Shown here in pieces: positions 50,625 through 59,988 of a DNA stretch of 64,000 nucleotides (position 1 is its first letter; every line of letters begins with the position of its first letter). The stretch spans positions 124,001 to 188,000 of the forward strand of contig NZ_JAAXPV010000003.1 in assembly GCF_012396615.1 (NCBI RefSeq), written 5' to 3'. The notes beneath the pieces are model-generated. The model saw only the letters and a program-made list of their open reading frames with translations, ran no database searches and had not been told where the DNA came from. The stretch comes from Rothia terrae (GTDB taxonomy: Bacteria > Actinomycetota > Actinomycetes > Actinomycetales > Micrococcaceae). Both the position numbers and the translations under genes were made by a program.

Positions 50625-51806
50625 ATGGGTGAATTGTTTCGACTGAATAATCCAATTCAAAATTATGCGTGGGGTTCTCACACTGTTTTAGCGCAGATGC
50701 GAGGTGTTCCAGCGCCTACGGATCAGCCTGAGGCTGAGGTGTGGGTTGGTGCGCATCCTTCGGCACCTTCTGTTGCTGAGTATGCCGGTGATTCCACGGC
50801 ATTGAATGTTTTGGTCGAGAATAATCCTGATACTTTTTTGGGTAAAAACCGCTCGTGCGATACTTTCCCGTATCTTTTTAAGATTCTTGCTATTGATGCT
50901 CCGTTGTCTATTCAGGTTCACCCGACCGATGAGCAGGCGCAGGCTGGTTTTGCCGACGAAAACGCGCGCGGCATTGCTTTGGACGCGCCGCATCGTAATT
51001 ACAAGGATCAGTTTTCTAAGCCTGAGACCGTTATCGCTGTTTCTGATGTAAAGATTTTGACGGGTGTGCGTGATTCTGCGCAGCTTGAAGAGCTTGCTGT
51101 CACGTTTGACGCTGGTTGGCTCAAAGGCTTACTGCCGGTCAAGGATGCTAAGGCACTGCTGACTAGCATCCTGCGTTTGGACCAGCAAGCAGCGCAAAAA
51201 GCAATGAACGACTTACTGCGCGCATCCGTTGAGATTACGCAGGGGCAGGATGCCAGTAAGCTGGTGCGAAAAGCGGCTGAGCTGGTGCAACTGGTGAGCC
51301 TCAAGCATCCCGGCGATCAGGGTCTGCTCGTTGCTTTTGTCATGAATTTTATTGAACTTTCCCCGGGTGATTCTGCCTTTACTCCCGATGGGCAGGTGCA
51401 TGCCTACGTTGAGGGTACCGCAATTGAGCTGATGAACCCGTCAGATAACGTGATGCGAGCCGGTCTTACTCCTAAGCACATTGATACTGAAGAGCTTATT
51501 AAGGTGCTGGCAACGGATCAGGATGCCCCCACGATTAAGCGCGCTCAGCCCGTGAACGAGAGTACCGGCGTGTATGCCATGTGGGATGAGCGTCTGAGCG
51601 TGACCCGTATTCGCGTTGAAAATCAGCCTGTGGACTACACGTTTGAGGGCACTTCTACTTTGCTGAGTGTCGGTGGCAACGTTACCGTGTCTACCGGTGA
51701 TGAAAGTTTTGAGGTCACCGGTACCGAGTCAGTGATGCACATCGGTGAGCCTGTAACTACAAGAATTTCAGGATGCGGCGAGCTCTACATCGCCACGCAT
51801 CGCTAA
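50625..51806 (+). CDS. manA: Mannose-6-phosphate isomerase, class I
   Basis: A 393-residue zinc enzyme interconverting fructose-6-phosphate and mannose-6-phosphate. MGELFRLNNPIQNYAWGSHT opens the family, followed by PEAEVWVGAHPSAPS (about 36-50), PLSIQVHPTDEQA with the zinc His, and a C-terminal cupin region with DGQVHAYVEGTAIELMNPSD. Start ATG 50625 matches the family's N-terminus; an earlier in-frame ATG at 50592 would add 11 unrelated residues. It is divergent from manB with a shared promoter region of about 126 bases. A terminator follows. Confidence 0.94.
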   Translation: MGELFRLNNPIQNYAWGSHTVLAQMRGVPAPTDQPEAEVWVGAHPSAPSVAEYAGDSTALNVLVENNPDTFLGKNRSCDTFPYLFKILAIDAPLSIQVHPTDEQAQAGFADENARGIALDAPHRNYKDQFSKPETVIAVSDVKILTGVRDSAQLEELAVTFDAGWLKGLLPVKDAKALLTSILRLDQQAAQKAMNDLLRASVEITQGQDASKLVRKAAELVQLVSLKHPGDQGLLVAFVMNFIELSPGDSAFTPDGQVHAYVEGTAIELMNPSDNVMRAGLTPKHIDTEELIKVLATDQDAPTIKRAQPVNESTGVYAMWDERLSVTRIRVENQPVDYTFEGTSTLLSVGGNVTVSTGDESFEVTGTESVMHIGEPVTTRISGCGELYIATHR

Positions 51807-51814
51807 GCTATCGC

Positions 51815-51863
51815 GCACAAAGGGCGGTCGAAAAATTTCAACGTTTTCGACCGCCCTTTGTGC
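51815..51863. terminator. Strong bidirectional terminator after manA
   Basis: GCACAAAGGGCGGTCGAAAA pairs perfectly with TTTTCGACCGCCCTTTGTGC between manA and the convergent tusA-like gene. Confidence 0.93.
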
Positions 51864-51874
51864 TCTTTCAATGC

Positions 51875-52102
51875 TTACGCCTTGATAACGGTGATGCTCC
51901 ATTCAGCGGGGCCGCGCTTGCGAAAGTCTTTGGTGCCGTAACCGCTTTCGGCCGCCCAGCGCGGGATAGCTTCGGTGCCCTGGGTGCAGTCAAAGTTGAT
52001 GACGAGCTCGTCGCCGGGATTCATTTCTTCCATAGCTGCCTTAGCTTCTTGGACGGGAAAGGGACAGACCAAGCCGTCGGTTTCAAGTACACGCTGTGCC
52101 AT
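51875..52102 (-). CDS. TusA-family sulfur carrier protein
   Basis: A 75-residue protein with the TusA/SirA signature GLVCPFPVQEAKAAMEEM, where Cys13 of the CPxP motif carries persulfide sulfur. It is the small partner of the adjacent YeeE/YedE transporter, as in the thiosulfate uptake pair TsuA-TsuB. It lies 27 bases after the transporter stop on the same strand. It probably accepts sulfur from imported thiosulfate in the cytosol. Confidence 0.92.
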   Translation of the reverse strand: MAQRVLETDGLVCPFPVQEAKAAMEEMNPGDELVINFDCTQGTEAIPRWAAESGYGTKDFRKRGPAEWSITVIKA

Positions 52103-52129
52103 GAGTATTTTCCTTATCTTTCAGAATTT

Positions 52130-53176
52130 TTAGGATGCTGCGGGGCTGCCAACTTTACGCGGCATGATGAAGATTTTGGCGGCGGCGCCGGTGCCCAGAA
52201 TCATTGCGATGAGACCGATCCAGCCCTGCCAGGAGAACATGGAGGTTTCAACGAGGCCGTTGCCGATGGTGCATCCGCCAGCCCAGGAAGCGCCCCAGCC
52301 CATGAGGGCACCGCCAATAATCGATTTAACAATGGTCTTTGAATCGGGGACGCGAACCTTGAATTCGCCACTGGCTTTAGCGGCAATGAATGACCCTACT
52401 AGAATGCCGAGCACTAAGAATACGCCCCAGTCAACGAGTTCTACGTTGCCGGTAGTGAGGTAGCCTGCGATGTTAGAGCTAGGGCCGGTGATGCCCAGTC
52501 CCCATTTGCGTCCTGCGACCCAGCTCAGCGGCCAGGCGGCAAGAGCAATCAGACCAATCAAGATAGCGGTGATATAGGGGTTCCACGCTTTTTCAAAGAG
52601 TAGGTGCGCAACACCGGTCTTTTCAGGAGGCAAAGTCGCCATTGGCAACTTAGGACGCGTGAGGTTACGGTAGGTCCACCAGCCGGTTACTGCCAATAAG
52701 ACAGCTACCAGCACCCACGCTGAAATACCGAGTGACTGGTAGATCGTCGCATTTTCCGTGACACCCCAGTTGCGGACAAAAGCGGTGCTCTGCGCAAAAG
52801 GGCCAGTCTTGAACATTGCTGCAAAAAGTGCGTAGAAAATCAAAGCAAACCAAGAACCCACGAGGCCTTCACCTGCACGATAATAGGTGCCTGTCGCGCA
52901 TCCGCCAGCCATCAAAATACCGAAGCCAAAGATGAACCCGCCGGCAATAGTCGCAAACGGCGCAAACGCGCTTGCAACAGAGTCGGTGGGAAGAATTCCA
53001 AAGGTATTGAAGGCAGCAAGCCCAATAGCTTGCACAGAAATCGCTACAAAGAGAGCGGCGAGCCACCAAGAATTTTTAGAGACCCACACATCTCGAAAGG
53101 CGCCAGTAATGCAAAAGCGCCCGCGCTGTAGCACGAAACCAAAGGCAGCGCCAACTAACAAACCGGTAATAAGCAT
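52130..53176 (-). CDS. YeeE/YedE-family thiosulfate (sulfur) transporter
   Basis: A 348-residue membrane protein with about nine helices. The two family motifs carry conserved cysteines: LQRGRFCITGAFRDVW (16-31) and LMAGGCATGTYYRAGEGLVG (about 106-125), and a third, SWAGGCTIGNGLVETSMFSW, lies near 300-320. These resemble the TsuA/YeeE cysteine relay that passes thiosulfate through the membrane. With the TusA-like gene downstream it forms a sulfur-uptake operon. Selenium transport has been proposed for other members of this superfamily. Confidence 0.92.
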   Translation of the reverse strand: MLITGLLVGAAFGFVLQRGRFCITGAFRDVWVSKNSWWLAALFVAISVQAIGLAAFNTFGILPTDSVASAFAPFATIAGGFIFGFGILMAGGCATGTYYRAGEGLVGSWFALIFYALFAAMFKTGPFAQSTAFVRNWGVTENATIYQSLGISAWVLVAVLLAVTGWWTYRNLTRPKLPMATLPPEKTGVAHLLFEKAWNPYITAILIGLIALAAWPLSWVAGRKWGLGITGPSSNIAGYLTTGNVELVDWGVFLVLGILVGSFIAAKASGEFKVRVPDSKTIVKSIIGGALMGWGASWAGGCTIGNGLVETSMFSWQGWIGLIAMILGTGAAAKIFIMPRKVGSPAAS

Positions 53177-53361
53177 GCGTCCACCCTCGTCATCTCTTTC
53201 AGTCTCTGACTAGGCAACAGTCATAAAACTCAACAGTTGTGAGCTGCATCCTCTAAAGTGCACCGTCCACCATAGAAACAAAAGTGGCGGGGGAGCGGTG
53301 TGTTCTGCTTATCATGGTTGTATATGCAAGCAATCGTTTTTCAATGAGGAAGAAAGTGATC

Positions 53362-53631
53362 ATGAAAATTATCTTGACCGTGACCGGCCTGGATCACACC
53401 GGTATCGTGGGCGCTGTGGCAACCGAGCTCACCCGACAGGACGTTAACATCGAAAACGTCTCGCAGTCACTGATGGACGAATACTTCACCATGATTATGC
53501 AGTGTTCATTTGACGAGAACACTCAGAACCTGGCTGATTTGCAGGACGCGATGAAGAAGGTTGGTGAGGCACAGAAGGTTAAGGTGCGCATCCAGTCTGA
53601 GGACATCTTCAAAGCGATGCACTCGCTGTAA
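53362..53631 (+). CDS. ACT-domain protein (UPF0237)
   Basis: An 89-residue single ACT domain, [20 protein letters not shown], with the DHTGIVGxV ligand-binding turn at the strand-helix junction. Members of UPF0237 are encoded next to UPF0210 proteins, as here (13 bases apart), and probably bind an amino acid to regulate something. ATG 53362 is preceded by GAAAG; longer starts add an atypical stretch. Confidence 0.9.
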   Translation: MKIILTVTGLDHTGIVGAVATELTRQDVNIENVSQSLMDEYFTMIMQCSFDENTQNLADLQDAMKKVGEAQKVKVRIQSEDIFKAMHSL

Positions 53632-53644
53632 GGAGGGCATCACT

Positions 53645-55009
53645 GTGTTGACTGATTCAAACGCAAATATTCTTGAAACTATTCAGATGATCGAGGAAGA
53701 CAAACTCGACATCCGAACCGTGACCATGGGCATTTCTCTTTTGGATTGTGCCGATTCTGACGGTGAAAAAGCGCGTCAGAAGATTTACGACAAAATTACC
53801 TCTCGTGCCGAAAAGCTAGTTGAGGTGTGCGCTGGCATTGAAGCTGAGCTGGGAATCCCGATTATTAATAAGCGTATTTCGGTAACTCCGATTGCTTTGG
53901 TGGCGGGTGCTTCAAGCGACACCGATTATGTTGAGTTCGCAAAGACGTTAGACGCTGCAGCAAAGGCTGTGGACGTGAACTTTATCGGTGGGTTTTCAGC
54001 GCTGGTTGATAAGGGCGTAACTCCTGCCGATGAGATTTTGATGTCTTCGATTCCGCGCGCGCTCTGTGAGACTGACGTGGTGTGCTCATCGGTGAATATC
54101 GGCTCATCGCGTGCCGGTATTAACATGAGCGCGGTTAAGCGTATGGGAGAGGTTATTCGCGAAACCGCAGATCTTTCCGCTGACCAGCACGGTTTTGGGT
54201 GCTCTAAGCTGGTTGTCTTTGCTAATGCTGTGAGCGATAACCCCTTCATGGCGGGAGCTTTTCACGGTGTGCAGGAGGCTGACACCGTGATTTCGGTAGG
54301 TGTTTCTGGCCCCGGTGTTATCAAGCGTGCGCTGGAGAAAGTGCGCGGTGAAAGCTTTGACGAGTGCGCAGAGGCTATCAAAAAGGCGGCGTTTAAGGTC
54401 ACCCGCATGGGCCAGTTGGTTGGAACGATGGCGGCAAAGCGTCTAGGCGTTGAGTTCGGTATCGTTGACCTCTCGCTGGCACCAACCGCTGAGGTTGGTG
54501 ACTCCGTTGCGCACGTCCTAGAAGAAATGGGCCTTGAAACCGTTGGCACACACGGTACTGTGGCGGCGCTTGCCTTGCTGAACGACGCGGTGAAGAAGGG
54601 CGGCCTGATGGCGTGCTCGCACGTGGGCGGTCTGTCGGGCTCCTTCATCCCGATTTCAGAAGATATCGGTATGATCGCATCCGCAGCGGCTGGCAAAATC
54701 AGCTTGGATAAGCTTGAAGCGATGACGGCGATCTGCTCCGTTGGTCTGGACATGGTGGCAATTCCCGGTGGCACTACCGCGTCCACTATTTCAGCCATGA
54801 TTGCAGACGAGGCCGCTATTGGCGTGATGAACCACAAGACTACCGCGGTTCGCTTGATTCCTGCCGTGGGTCTTGAAATTGGTGACATGGTGGAGTTCGG
54901 CGGTTTGCTAGGACGCGCGCCGGTTATGCCCACTCACTCACCGAGTGCTGAGGCTTTTATCGCACGTACCGGCCGTATTCCTTCACCCGTGCATGGCTTT
55001 AGAAACTAG
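53645..55009 (+). CDS. UPF0210/PFL-family protein (DUF711)
   Basis: A 454-residue protein of the UPF0210 (DUF711) family, related in fold to pyruvate formate-lyase-like barrels but without a known reaction. Family segments include [20 protein letters not shown] (near residues 15-34), [16 protein letters not shown] and [17 protein letters not shown]. Glycine-rich [20 protein letters not shown] follows and the end is the usual GFRN. GTG 53645 is preceded by AGGAGG at 53631-53636, so the frame's earlier start is not used. It forms an operon with the ACT-domain gene, whose ligand may control it. Confidence 0.92.
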   Translation: MLTDSNANILETIQMIEEDKLDIRTVTMGISLLDCADSDGEKARQKIYDKITSRAEKLVEVCAGIEAELGIPIINKRISVTPIALVAGASSDTDYVEFAKTLDAAAKAVDVNFIGGFSALVDKGVTPADEILMSSIPRALCETDVVCSSVNIGSSRAGINMSAVKRMGEVIRETADLSADQHGFGCSKLVVFANAVSDNPFMAGAFHGVQEADTVISVGVSGPGVIKRALEKVRGESFDECAEAIKKAAFKVTRMGQLVGTMAAKRLGVEFGIVDLSLAPTAEVGDSVAHVLEEMGLETVGTHGTVAALALLNDAVKKGGLMACSHVGGLSGSFIPISEDIGMIASAAAGKISLDKLEAMTAICSVGLDMVAIPGGTTASTISAMIADEAAIGVMNHKTTAVRLIPAVGLEIGDMVEFGGLLGRAPVMPTHSPSAEAFIARTGRIPSPVHGFRN

Positions 55010-55027
55010 TCGTTGAACGGCAAACTC

Positions 55028-55066
55028 AAAAGGTGGCATCTTCACTGAGAAGGTGCCACCTTTTTA
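55028..55066 (+). terminator. Terminator of the ACT-UPF0210 operon
   Basis: AAAAGGTGGCAtCTT pairs with AAGgTGCCACCTTTT, then TA. Confidence 0.9.
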
Positions 55067-55078
55067 CATGGTGAAGTT

Positions 55079-55742
55079 TTAGTGCGGGACGCGGGTTTTA
55101 GGTTCTAATCGCACGGTGACTTTGGGAAGAAAATAGCCGATGATGGGGCCAACCGTGAGCGAAAGCAAAATGGTTCCCGGGCCGAATTGTCCGCCCATGA
55201 GTATGCCGATAATGACAACGGTAACTTCAAGGACTGTGCGGATGATTCCGGCAGGTTTCCCGGTGATGCGCATGAGCCCCGTCATCAGACCGTCTCTTGG
55301 TCCTGATCCAAACTGAGCCGATATATAGCGCGTCAAAGAAACTAAAAGCAAGAATTGCAAGAATGACGTAGGCCCACTGCATTGGGAGGTTGCTCGGGGC
55401 AGGAATAAAACGCAGTGCGATATCAGCGGAAATTCCGACCAGAACGGCGTTAGCGATACTTCCGAGACCCGGCATTTCTTTCAGCGGAATCCACAGTAAC
55501 AGCACCACAAAAGACGTGATGACGGTTAGTGCGCCGTAGCTTAACCCTGTTTTCTCAACTAGACCTAGGGTGAGCACATCCCAGCTCATAGCACCGAGAC
55601 CCGATTCAATGATGAGTGCGCATGAGAAACCGAACCCTATCAGACCGATGAAAAGCTGAGGCAAGCGAATGGCTAGTTTGCCGGCTTTTAGTTGTTGGAG
55701 CGGTGTGATATGCGCTAGCGGTGCTGGGGTACTTTGGGGCAT
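55079..55742 (-). pseudogene. YczE/YitT-like membrane protein, frameshifted in a TA tract
   Basis: From ATG 55742 the protein shows four membrane segments with FIGLIGFGFSCALIIESGLG and GAMSWDVLTLGLVEKTGLSY, typical of the YczE/YyaS group. In frame one it continues to FFDALYIG. At the run ATATATA (55321-55327) the family sequence passes into another frame, SAQFGSGPRDGLMTGLMRIT, then GKPAGIIRTVLEVTVVIIGI to the stop at 55079. Restoring one TA dinucleotide yields one protein of about 220 residues. The tract could also allow slippage. Function in the family is unknown. It diverges from nrdD. Confidence 0.78.
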
Positions 55743-55960
55743 GAGGTTATCTTAGGCCTCAGATGTTCGTGGTCTGCAACGAGTGGGGTGAATATGACGC
55801 GCCGTCTGTTAGCTCGTAAAAAATTTGCTGTCAGTTTTGCTTTACACAGCAAATACGCGCTCGCGGGTTTTCGCATCAAGACAAGCTAAAGGTTTGTTGT
55901 ACCTAGAGAACCTCAATCAACGCGTAGACATTCTGTGGCTAAAGCACAGAAACGGTAAAA

Positions 55961-55976
55961 ATACTATATCTAGTGG
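55961..55976 (+). promoter_or_regulatory. NrdR-like box overlapping the nrdD promoter
   Basis: ATACTATATCTAGTGG closely resembles the NrdR box ACACWATATATWGTGT and includes a TACTAT -10 candidate. It is 24 bases before the nrdD start. ATCTAGTGG also pairs with CCACTAGAT (55993-56001), which overlaps the start codon. Confidence 0.6.
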
Positions 55977-55999
55977 TTGAAATTTAAGGAGTCCACTAG

Positions 56000-57922
56000 A
56001 TGTTGTTGAAAAAATCAGGTGCTATCGAAGCGGCTATTGAGAATCTCCGGGCGGGTGATAGCGCTATTGTGCACGAGAACGCCAATAAAGATGCCACTGT
56101 TTTCAACACCCAGCGTGATCTCACAGCGGGTGCGGTTGCCAAAGCGTACGCGCTAACTCGTATGCTTCCGGGCGAGATTGCCCAGGCACACTTAGACGGT
56201 GATATCCATTTTCATGACCTGGATTATTCTCCTTTTGAGCCGATGACGAACTGCTGCCTTATCGATATCGCAGGCATGCTCTCTGGCGGGTTTACCATCG
56301 GTAACGCCCACGTCGAGTCACCAAGATCTATCCAGACCGCTACCGCGCAGATTGCCCAAATTATCGCTAACGTTGCGAGCTCCCAGTACGGCGGATGCTC
56401 CGTTGACCGTATCGACGAGGTTCTAGCCCCCTACGCCTCTCTCAACTACGAAAAGCATCTTGTAGAGGCATCCACATGGAGTATTTCCGATGCCGCAGGG
56501 TTCGCCACGGCTAAGACCGCCAAAGATATCTATGACGCTATGCAGTCCCTCGAGTACGAGGTCAACACTCTGTACTCCTCAAATGGCCAGACGCCATTCG
56601 TGACGCTCGGATTCGGAGTGGGCACAGGTGTGTGGGAGCGTGAGATTCAAAAAGCGATTTTGCAGGTGCGTTTGGACGGCATTGGGAGTGACGGGCACAC
56701 GGCAATTTTCCCCAAGCTTGTCTTTGGCCTCAAACGCGGTACAAACCTTGAAGCTGCCGACCCCAATTACGACATCAAACAGCTTGCCCTGAAATGCTCC
56801 ACCCAGCGCATGTATCCCGACGTTATTAATTATGAAAAGCTGATCGAGATTACCGGCAGCTATAAGACCCCTATGGGGTGCCGCTCCTTCTTGCAGGGCT
56901 GGACGGACGCATCAGGTGCTGAGGTTAACTCCGGACGCATGAACCTTGGGGTAGTGACGGTGAACCTGCCTCGTATTGCTCTTGAAACCGCAAGCGCGCA
57001 GGTTATTGCGGGACAGGCCGCGGCAGAAAATCTCAGTGATAAAGAACGTCAGCAAGCTATCGCTTCTTTCTGGCGTCTCTTCGAAGAACGCGTTGAGCTT
57101 GCCATGAGTGCCTTGCGCTACCGCGTTGAACGCTGCCGCGAAGCACTCATTGACAATGCACCCATTCTTTACAAACACGGCGCCTTTGGGATTCGCGCGA
57201 GCGAGGGGGAGAGCATCGACCAGTTCTTCGATAATGGGCGAGCCACCGCGTCCTTGGGCTATATCGGTATTTACGAAACCGTCGCGTTGTTCTTTGGCCC
57301 CGCGTGGGAGAAAAATGCGCAGGCAAAGCAGTTCAGCTTAGAAATTCTAGAACGTCTGAAAGCCAGCACCAGGCGTGAAAACCAGGCAAACGGGCCTTGG
57401 TATTCGGTGTACTCAACGCCATCAGAGTCACTGACTGATAGGTTCTGTCGCCTCGATAAGGAGCGTTTTGGGTCTGTCACCGATGTGACGGATAAGGACT
57501 ACTACACCAACTCTTATCACCTCGATATCCGCAAGAATTACACGCCCTTTGAAAAATTGGAGTTTGAGAAGGACTACCCGGTCTACGCATCCGGCGGGTT
57601 TATTCACTACTGCGAGTACCCTCAGCTGACTCACAATACCCAAGCCCTAGAAGCTGTCTGGGATTTTGCCTACGACCGCGTAGCGTACCTGGGCACTAAC
57701 ACCCCGATTGATAAGTGCTACGAATGCTCGTTTGAAGGCGAGTTCGCCCCGACTGCCGACGGTTTTAGATGTCCCGACTGTGGCAACACCAATCCCGATA
57801 CATGCGATGTCGTCAAGCGCACCTGCGGGTACCTGGGCAATCCGGTCAAGCGTCCTATGGTGCACGGGCGTCACACTGAAATCATTAATCGCGTCAAGCA
57901 TATGGCGAAGGACGCGGGTTAG
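56000..57922 (+). CDS. nrdD: Anaerobic (class III) ribonucleoside-triphosphate reductase
   Basis: A 640-residue glycyl-radical enzyme making deoxynucleotides without oxygen. Recognisable parts are VHENANKDATVFNTQRDLTA (34-53), DIHFHDLDYSPFEPMTNCCL with its substrate-site cysteine, TPMGCRSFLQGWTD, and the C-terminal zinc module CYEC and CPDC. RTCGYLGNPV carries the glycyl radical site. The protein begins almost at the catalytic domain: the N-terminal ATP-cone of the longer E. coli-type enzyme is missing. AAGGAG lies seven bases before ATG 56000. nrdG follows 50 bases downstream. Confidence 0.94.
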   Translation: MLLKKSGAIEAAIENLRAGDSAIVHENANKDATVFNTQRDLTAGAVAKAYALTRMLPGEIAQAHLDGDIHFHDLDYSPFEPMTNCCLIDIAGMLSGGFTIGNAHVESPRSIQTATAQIAQIIANVASSQYGGCSVDRIDEVLAPYASLNYEKHLVEASTWSISDAAGFATAKTAKDIYDAMQSLEYEVNTLYSSNGQTPFVTLGFGVGTGVWEREIQKAILQVRLDGIGSDGHTAIFPKLVFGLKRGTNLEAADPNYDIKQLALKCSTQRMYPDVINYEKLIEITGSYKTPMGCRSFLQGWTDASGAEVNSGRMNLGVVTVNLPRIALETASAQVIAGQAAAENLSDKERQQAIASFWRLFEERVELAMSALRYRVERCREALIDNAPILYKHGAFGIRASEGESIDQFFDNGRATASLGYIGIYETVALFFGPAWEKNAQAKQFSLEILERLKASTRRENQANGPWYSVYSTPSESLTDRFCRLDKERFGSVTDVTDKDYYTNSYHLDIRKNYTPFEKLEFEKDYPVYASGGFIHYCEYPQLTHNTQALEAVWDFAYDRVAYLGTNTPIDKCYECSFEGEFAPTADGFRCPDCGNTNPDTCDVVKRTCGYLGNPVKRPMVHGRHTEIINRVKHMAKDAG

Positions 57923-57971
57923 CTGCTCGGTGCTTTCCCGCCGAGAGACAACCGTTTTGGTGAGAGAAAAG

Positions 57972-58574
57972 ATGAAATTACAAGAAATCACTGATGGCCC
58001 AAGAAGCCTTCCGGCCGTTGATGGTAGCTGGTCGTCGGCGCGCTTGAGCCGGTCAATGGTGGCGGACTACAAGCCGTTTACTTTCGTGGACGGCCCGGGC
58101 GTTCGGTGCGCTCTGTACGTCTCGGGCTGCCCTTTTCGTTGCGTGGGGTGCTATAACCAAGTTGCACAGAGCTTTCGCTACGGAAACCTCTACACCCAGG
58201 AGCTTGAAGACAGAATCTTGGAGGATCTTGCGAAACCGTATGTAGCCGGACTGAGCCTGCTGGGAGGGGAACCCCTGCTCAATACGAGCGTGTGTTTACA
58301 GCTGGTGCGCAAGGTGCGTGAGCGATTGCCGACTAAAACCGTATGGGCGTGGACAGGCTACACCTGGGAGCAGCTGCAGGCATCCATGAGCGCGGGGCGA
58401 GAAGACCAGCTGGAGCTCCTGCGTCACCTCGATGTTCTAGTGGACGGACCATTCATCCAGTCGCGCTATAGCTCGAACCTGGCCTTCCGCGGTTCAAGCA
58501 ACCAGCGCATCATAGATGTACCGGCCTCCTTGGATGCGGGTGAGCCAATTAAGCTGGTGGGCTATAGGCAGTAG
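57972..58574 (+). CDS. nrdG: Anaerobic ribonucleotide reductase activase
   Basis: A 200-residue radical SAM enzyme that generates the glycyl radical on NrdD. The 4Fe-4S motif is CPFRCVGCYN (about 52-61), preceded by FVDGPGVRCALYVSG, and the SAM-binding SLLGGEPLL lies near 96-104. VWAWTGYTWE and DVLVDGPF are also typical. The N-terminus has about 25 residues more than many homologs, and a start at ATG 58050 (MVADYK) is possible. GAGAG lies before ATG 57972. It forms an operon with nrdD. Confidence 0.93.
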   Translation: MKLQEITDGPRSLPAVDGSWSSARLSRSMVADYKPFTFVDGPGVRCALYVSGCPFRCVGCYNQVAQSFRYGNLYTQELEDRILEDLAKPYVAGLSLLGGEPLLNTSVCLQLVRKVRERLPTKTVWAWTGYTWEQLQASMSAGREDQLELLRHLDVLVDGPFIQSRYSSNLAFRGSSNQRIIDVPASLDAGEPIKLVGYRQ

Positions 58575-58588
58575 AGAAGAAAAGTCAC

Positions 58589-59979
58589 TTAGCGCAGTGG
58601 CTCTGCAACATCTGGTTCGATACCGAAATGCTCAACGGGAGAACCACCTTTCTCAAAGGTTATAGCGGTGCTAATACGAAGTGAAAGGTCTGGCCCTATG
58701 GGCACTGAGCGGGGACGTCCGCTACCACCACCGGTGCGTTCGCCGCGAACAGAAACGTGGGAAAGCCCCTTCAACCCAAGGATAAAATCTTCTGTTGCAC
58801 TGTATGTCATGGAGTCAATCAGAATCTCGAGTGTTCCGAGCCATCGCGCGTTTGAAGAAGGACAAGTGTACCGAGCGAATACTGGTCCGAGATGTCCGCA
58901 TCCGTCAGTGAATGAGGCTGAACCAATCTGCGTTTTTTCACGCAAGAAAAGGGACTGAAGTTCGCGCGCTAATACTATACTTCCACCCACGTTGCCTCGG
59001 AGATCTAGAAGCATATGTGAATATTTTGAGGAGCTTGCGCAGACGTCTTTAAAGAGAGATAAAAGCCCCGGCACAGGTGAAAAAGAGCGTAGCCCTATAT
59101 AGGTAATACAATCATCCATCTGATTGACGTCAACTATATCCCTGAGAATGAGTTGTTGCGGATTCTCATCCCACGAAATCTGTTGAGAACCGTCCGGGCT
59201 AAAAGCGGTAAATCGTTGATAATCATGGTTTACCGTTAATGCTTTTCTAGCAGCTATCTGACGGTATTGCTGAGGTATAGCACCAGTTGTCGTAAGCCAA
59301 CGCAGGGAATCTTCGACTCTAACCATCCACCCGGGTGCTACACCTGCTTGGTCAGCATCACTGTTGAAAGGCACCCTATCCAGAATGATGCCCGTTTCAT
59401 AGAGACGGCCTCTGTAAGGAGGGACAAATCCCGAGAAACGATTTTCGATGATTGATGTGTGTGCATCCTGCAATTGAGCAATTAATTTCTGCGCCCAATA
59501 CTTGAATTCATTCCAATCCTTTGGGGCAGGTTCATCAAACTGTTTGGCCCACTGCACGGGGTTAATCTTTCGTAGCTCGAAAGAGGGAAAGTATTGAGAA
59601 CTTCATCGCGTATTAAATATGCAGCTTCTTGCGTAGTACACGGAGGGCTGTATTCCACCGAGTTTTTATCAGTACGAGCACGAGTGTGCAAAAGACTAAA
59701 CGTTTGAAGTGCCTCGTCTTCATTGTCTGCATACGAAATTAGAGCTTTTGTACCCGGAAACCACTCTAATTCTGCGGCATCCATACCTTGGTGACGAGGT
59801 CGAAAAATCCAACGCGGAGCATAAGCGGGTGGTTTTTGAAAATAAACTTCGCATCCGAAAACAGTCGATAACTCTTCTACTTCAAGCTCAAGTAAAGTAC
59901 GTATGTCTTCACTGATGAGCTGATGAGGGATATCTAGATAAAGCTCTTTTCCTTGTAAGACCTTCTTGAACTTACACAT
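58589..59979 (-). pseudogene. S41-family peptidase-like protein, frameshifted
   Basis: Reading from ATG 59979 the first frame gives MCKFKKVLQGKELYLDIPHQ to YLIRDEVLNTFPLSS and then leaves the family. Near 59590-59600 a missing base switches to the frame FPSFELRKINPVQWAKQFDE, which runs to 58589. The second part contains an S41 (tail-specific protease) core: HMLLDLRGNVGGSIVLAREL, then ILIDSMTYSATEDFILGLKG with the catalytic serine region, and GERTGGGSGRP. No signal peptide or clear PDZ signature is seen. The downstream piece alone (from GTG 59557) may still be translated. Substrate unknown. Sequencing error cannot be excluded. Confidence 0.75.
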
Positions 59980-59988
59980 GATGATGCT

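Noticed and set aside
55300-55360. Programmed ribosomal frameshift in the YczE-like gene
   Set aside because: No slippery heptamer with a downstream stimulator is evident; a TA length change is simpler.
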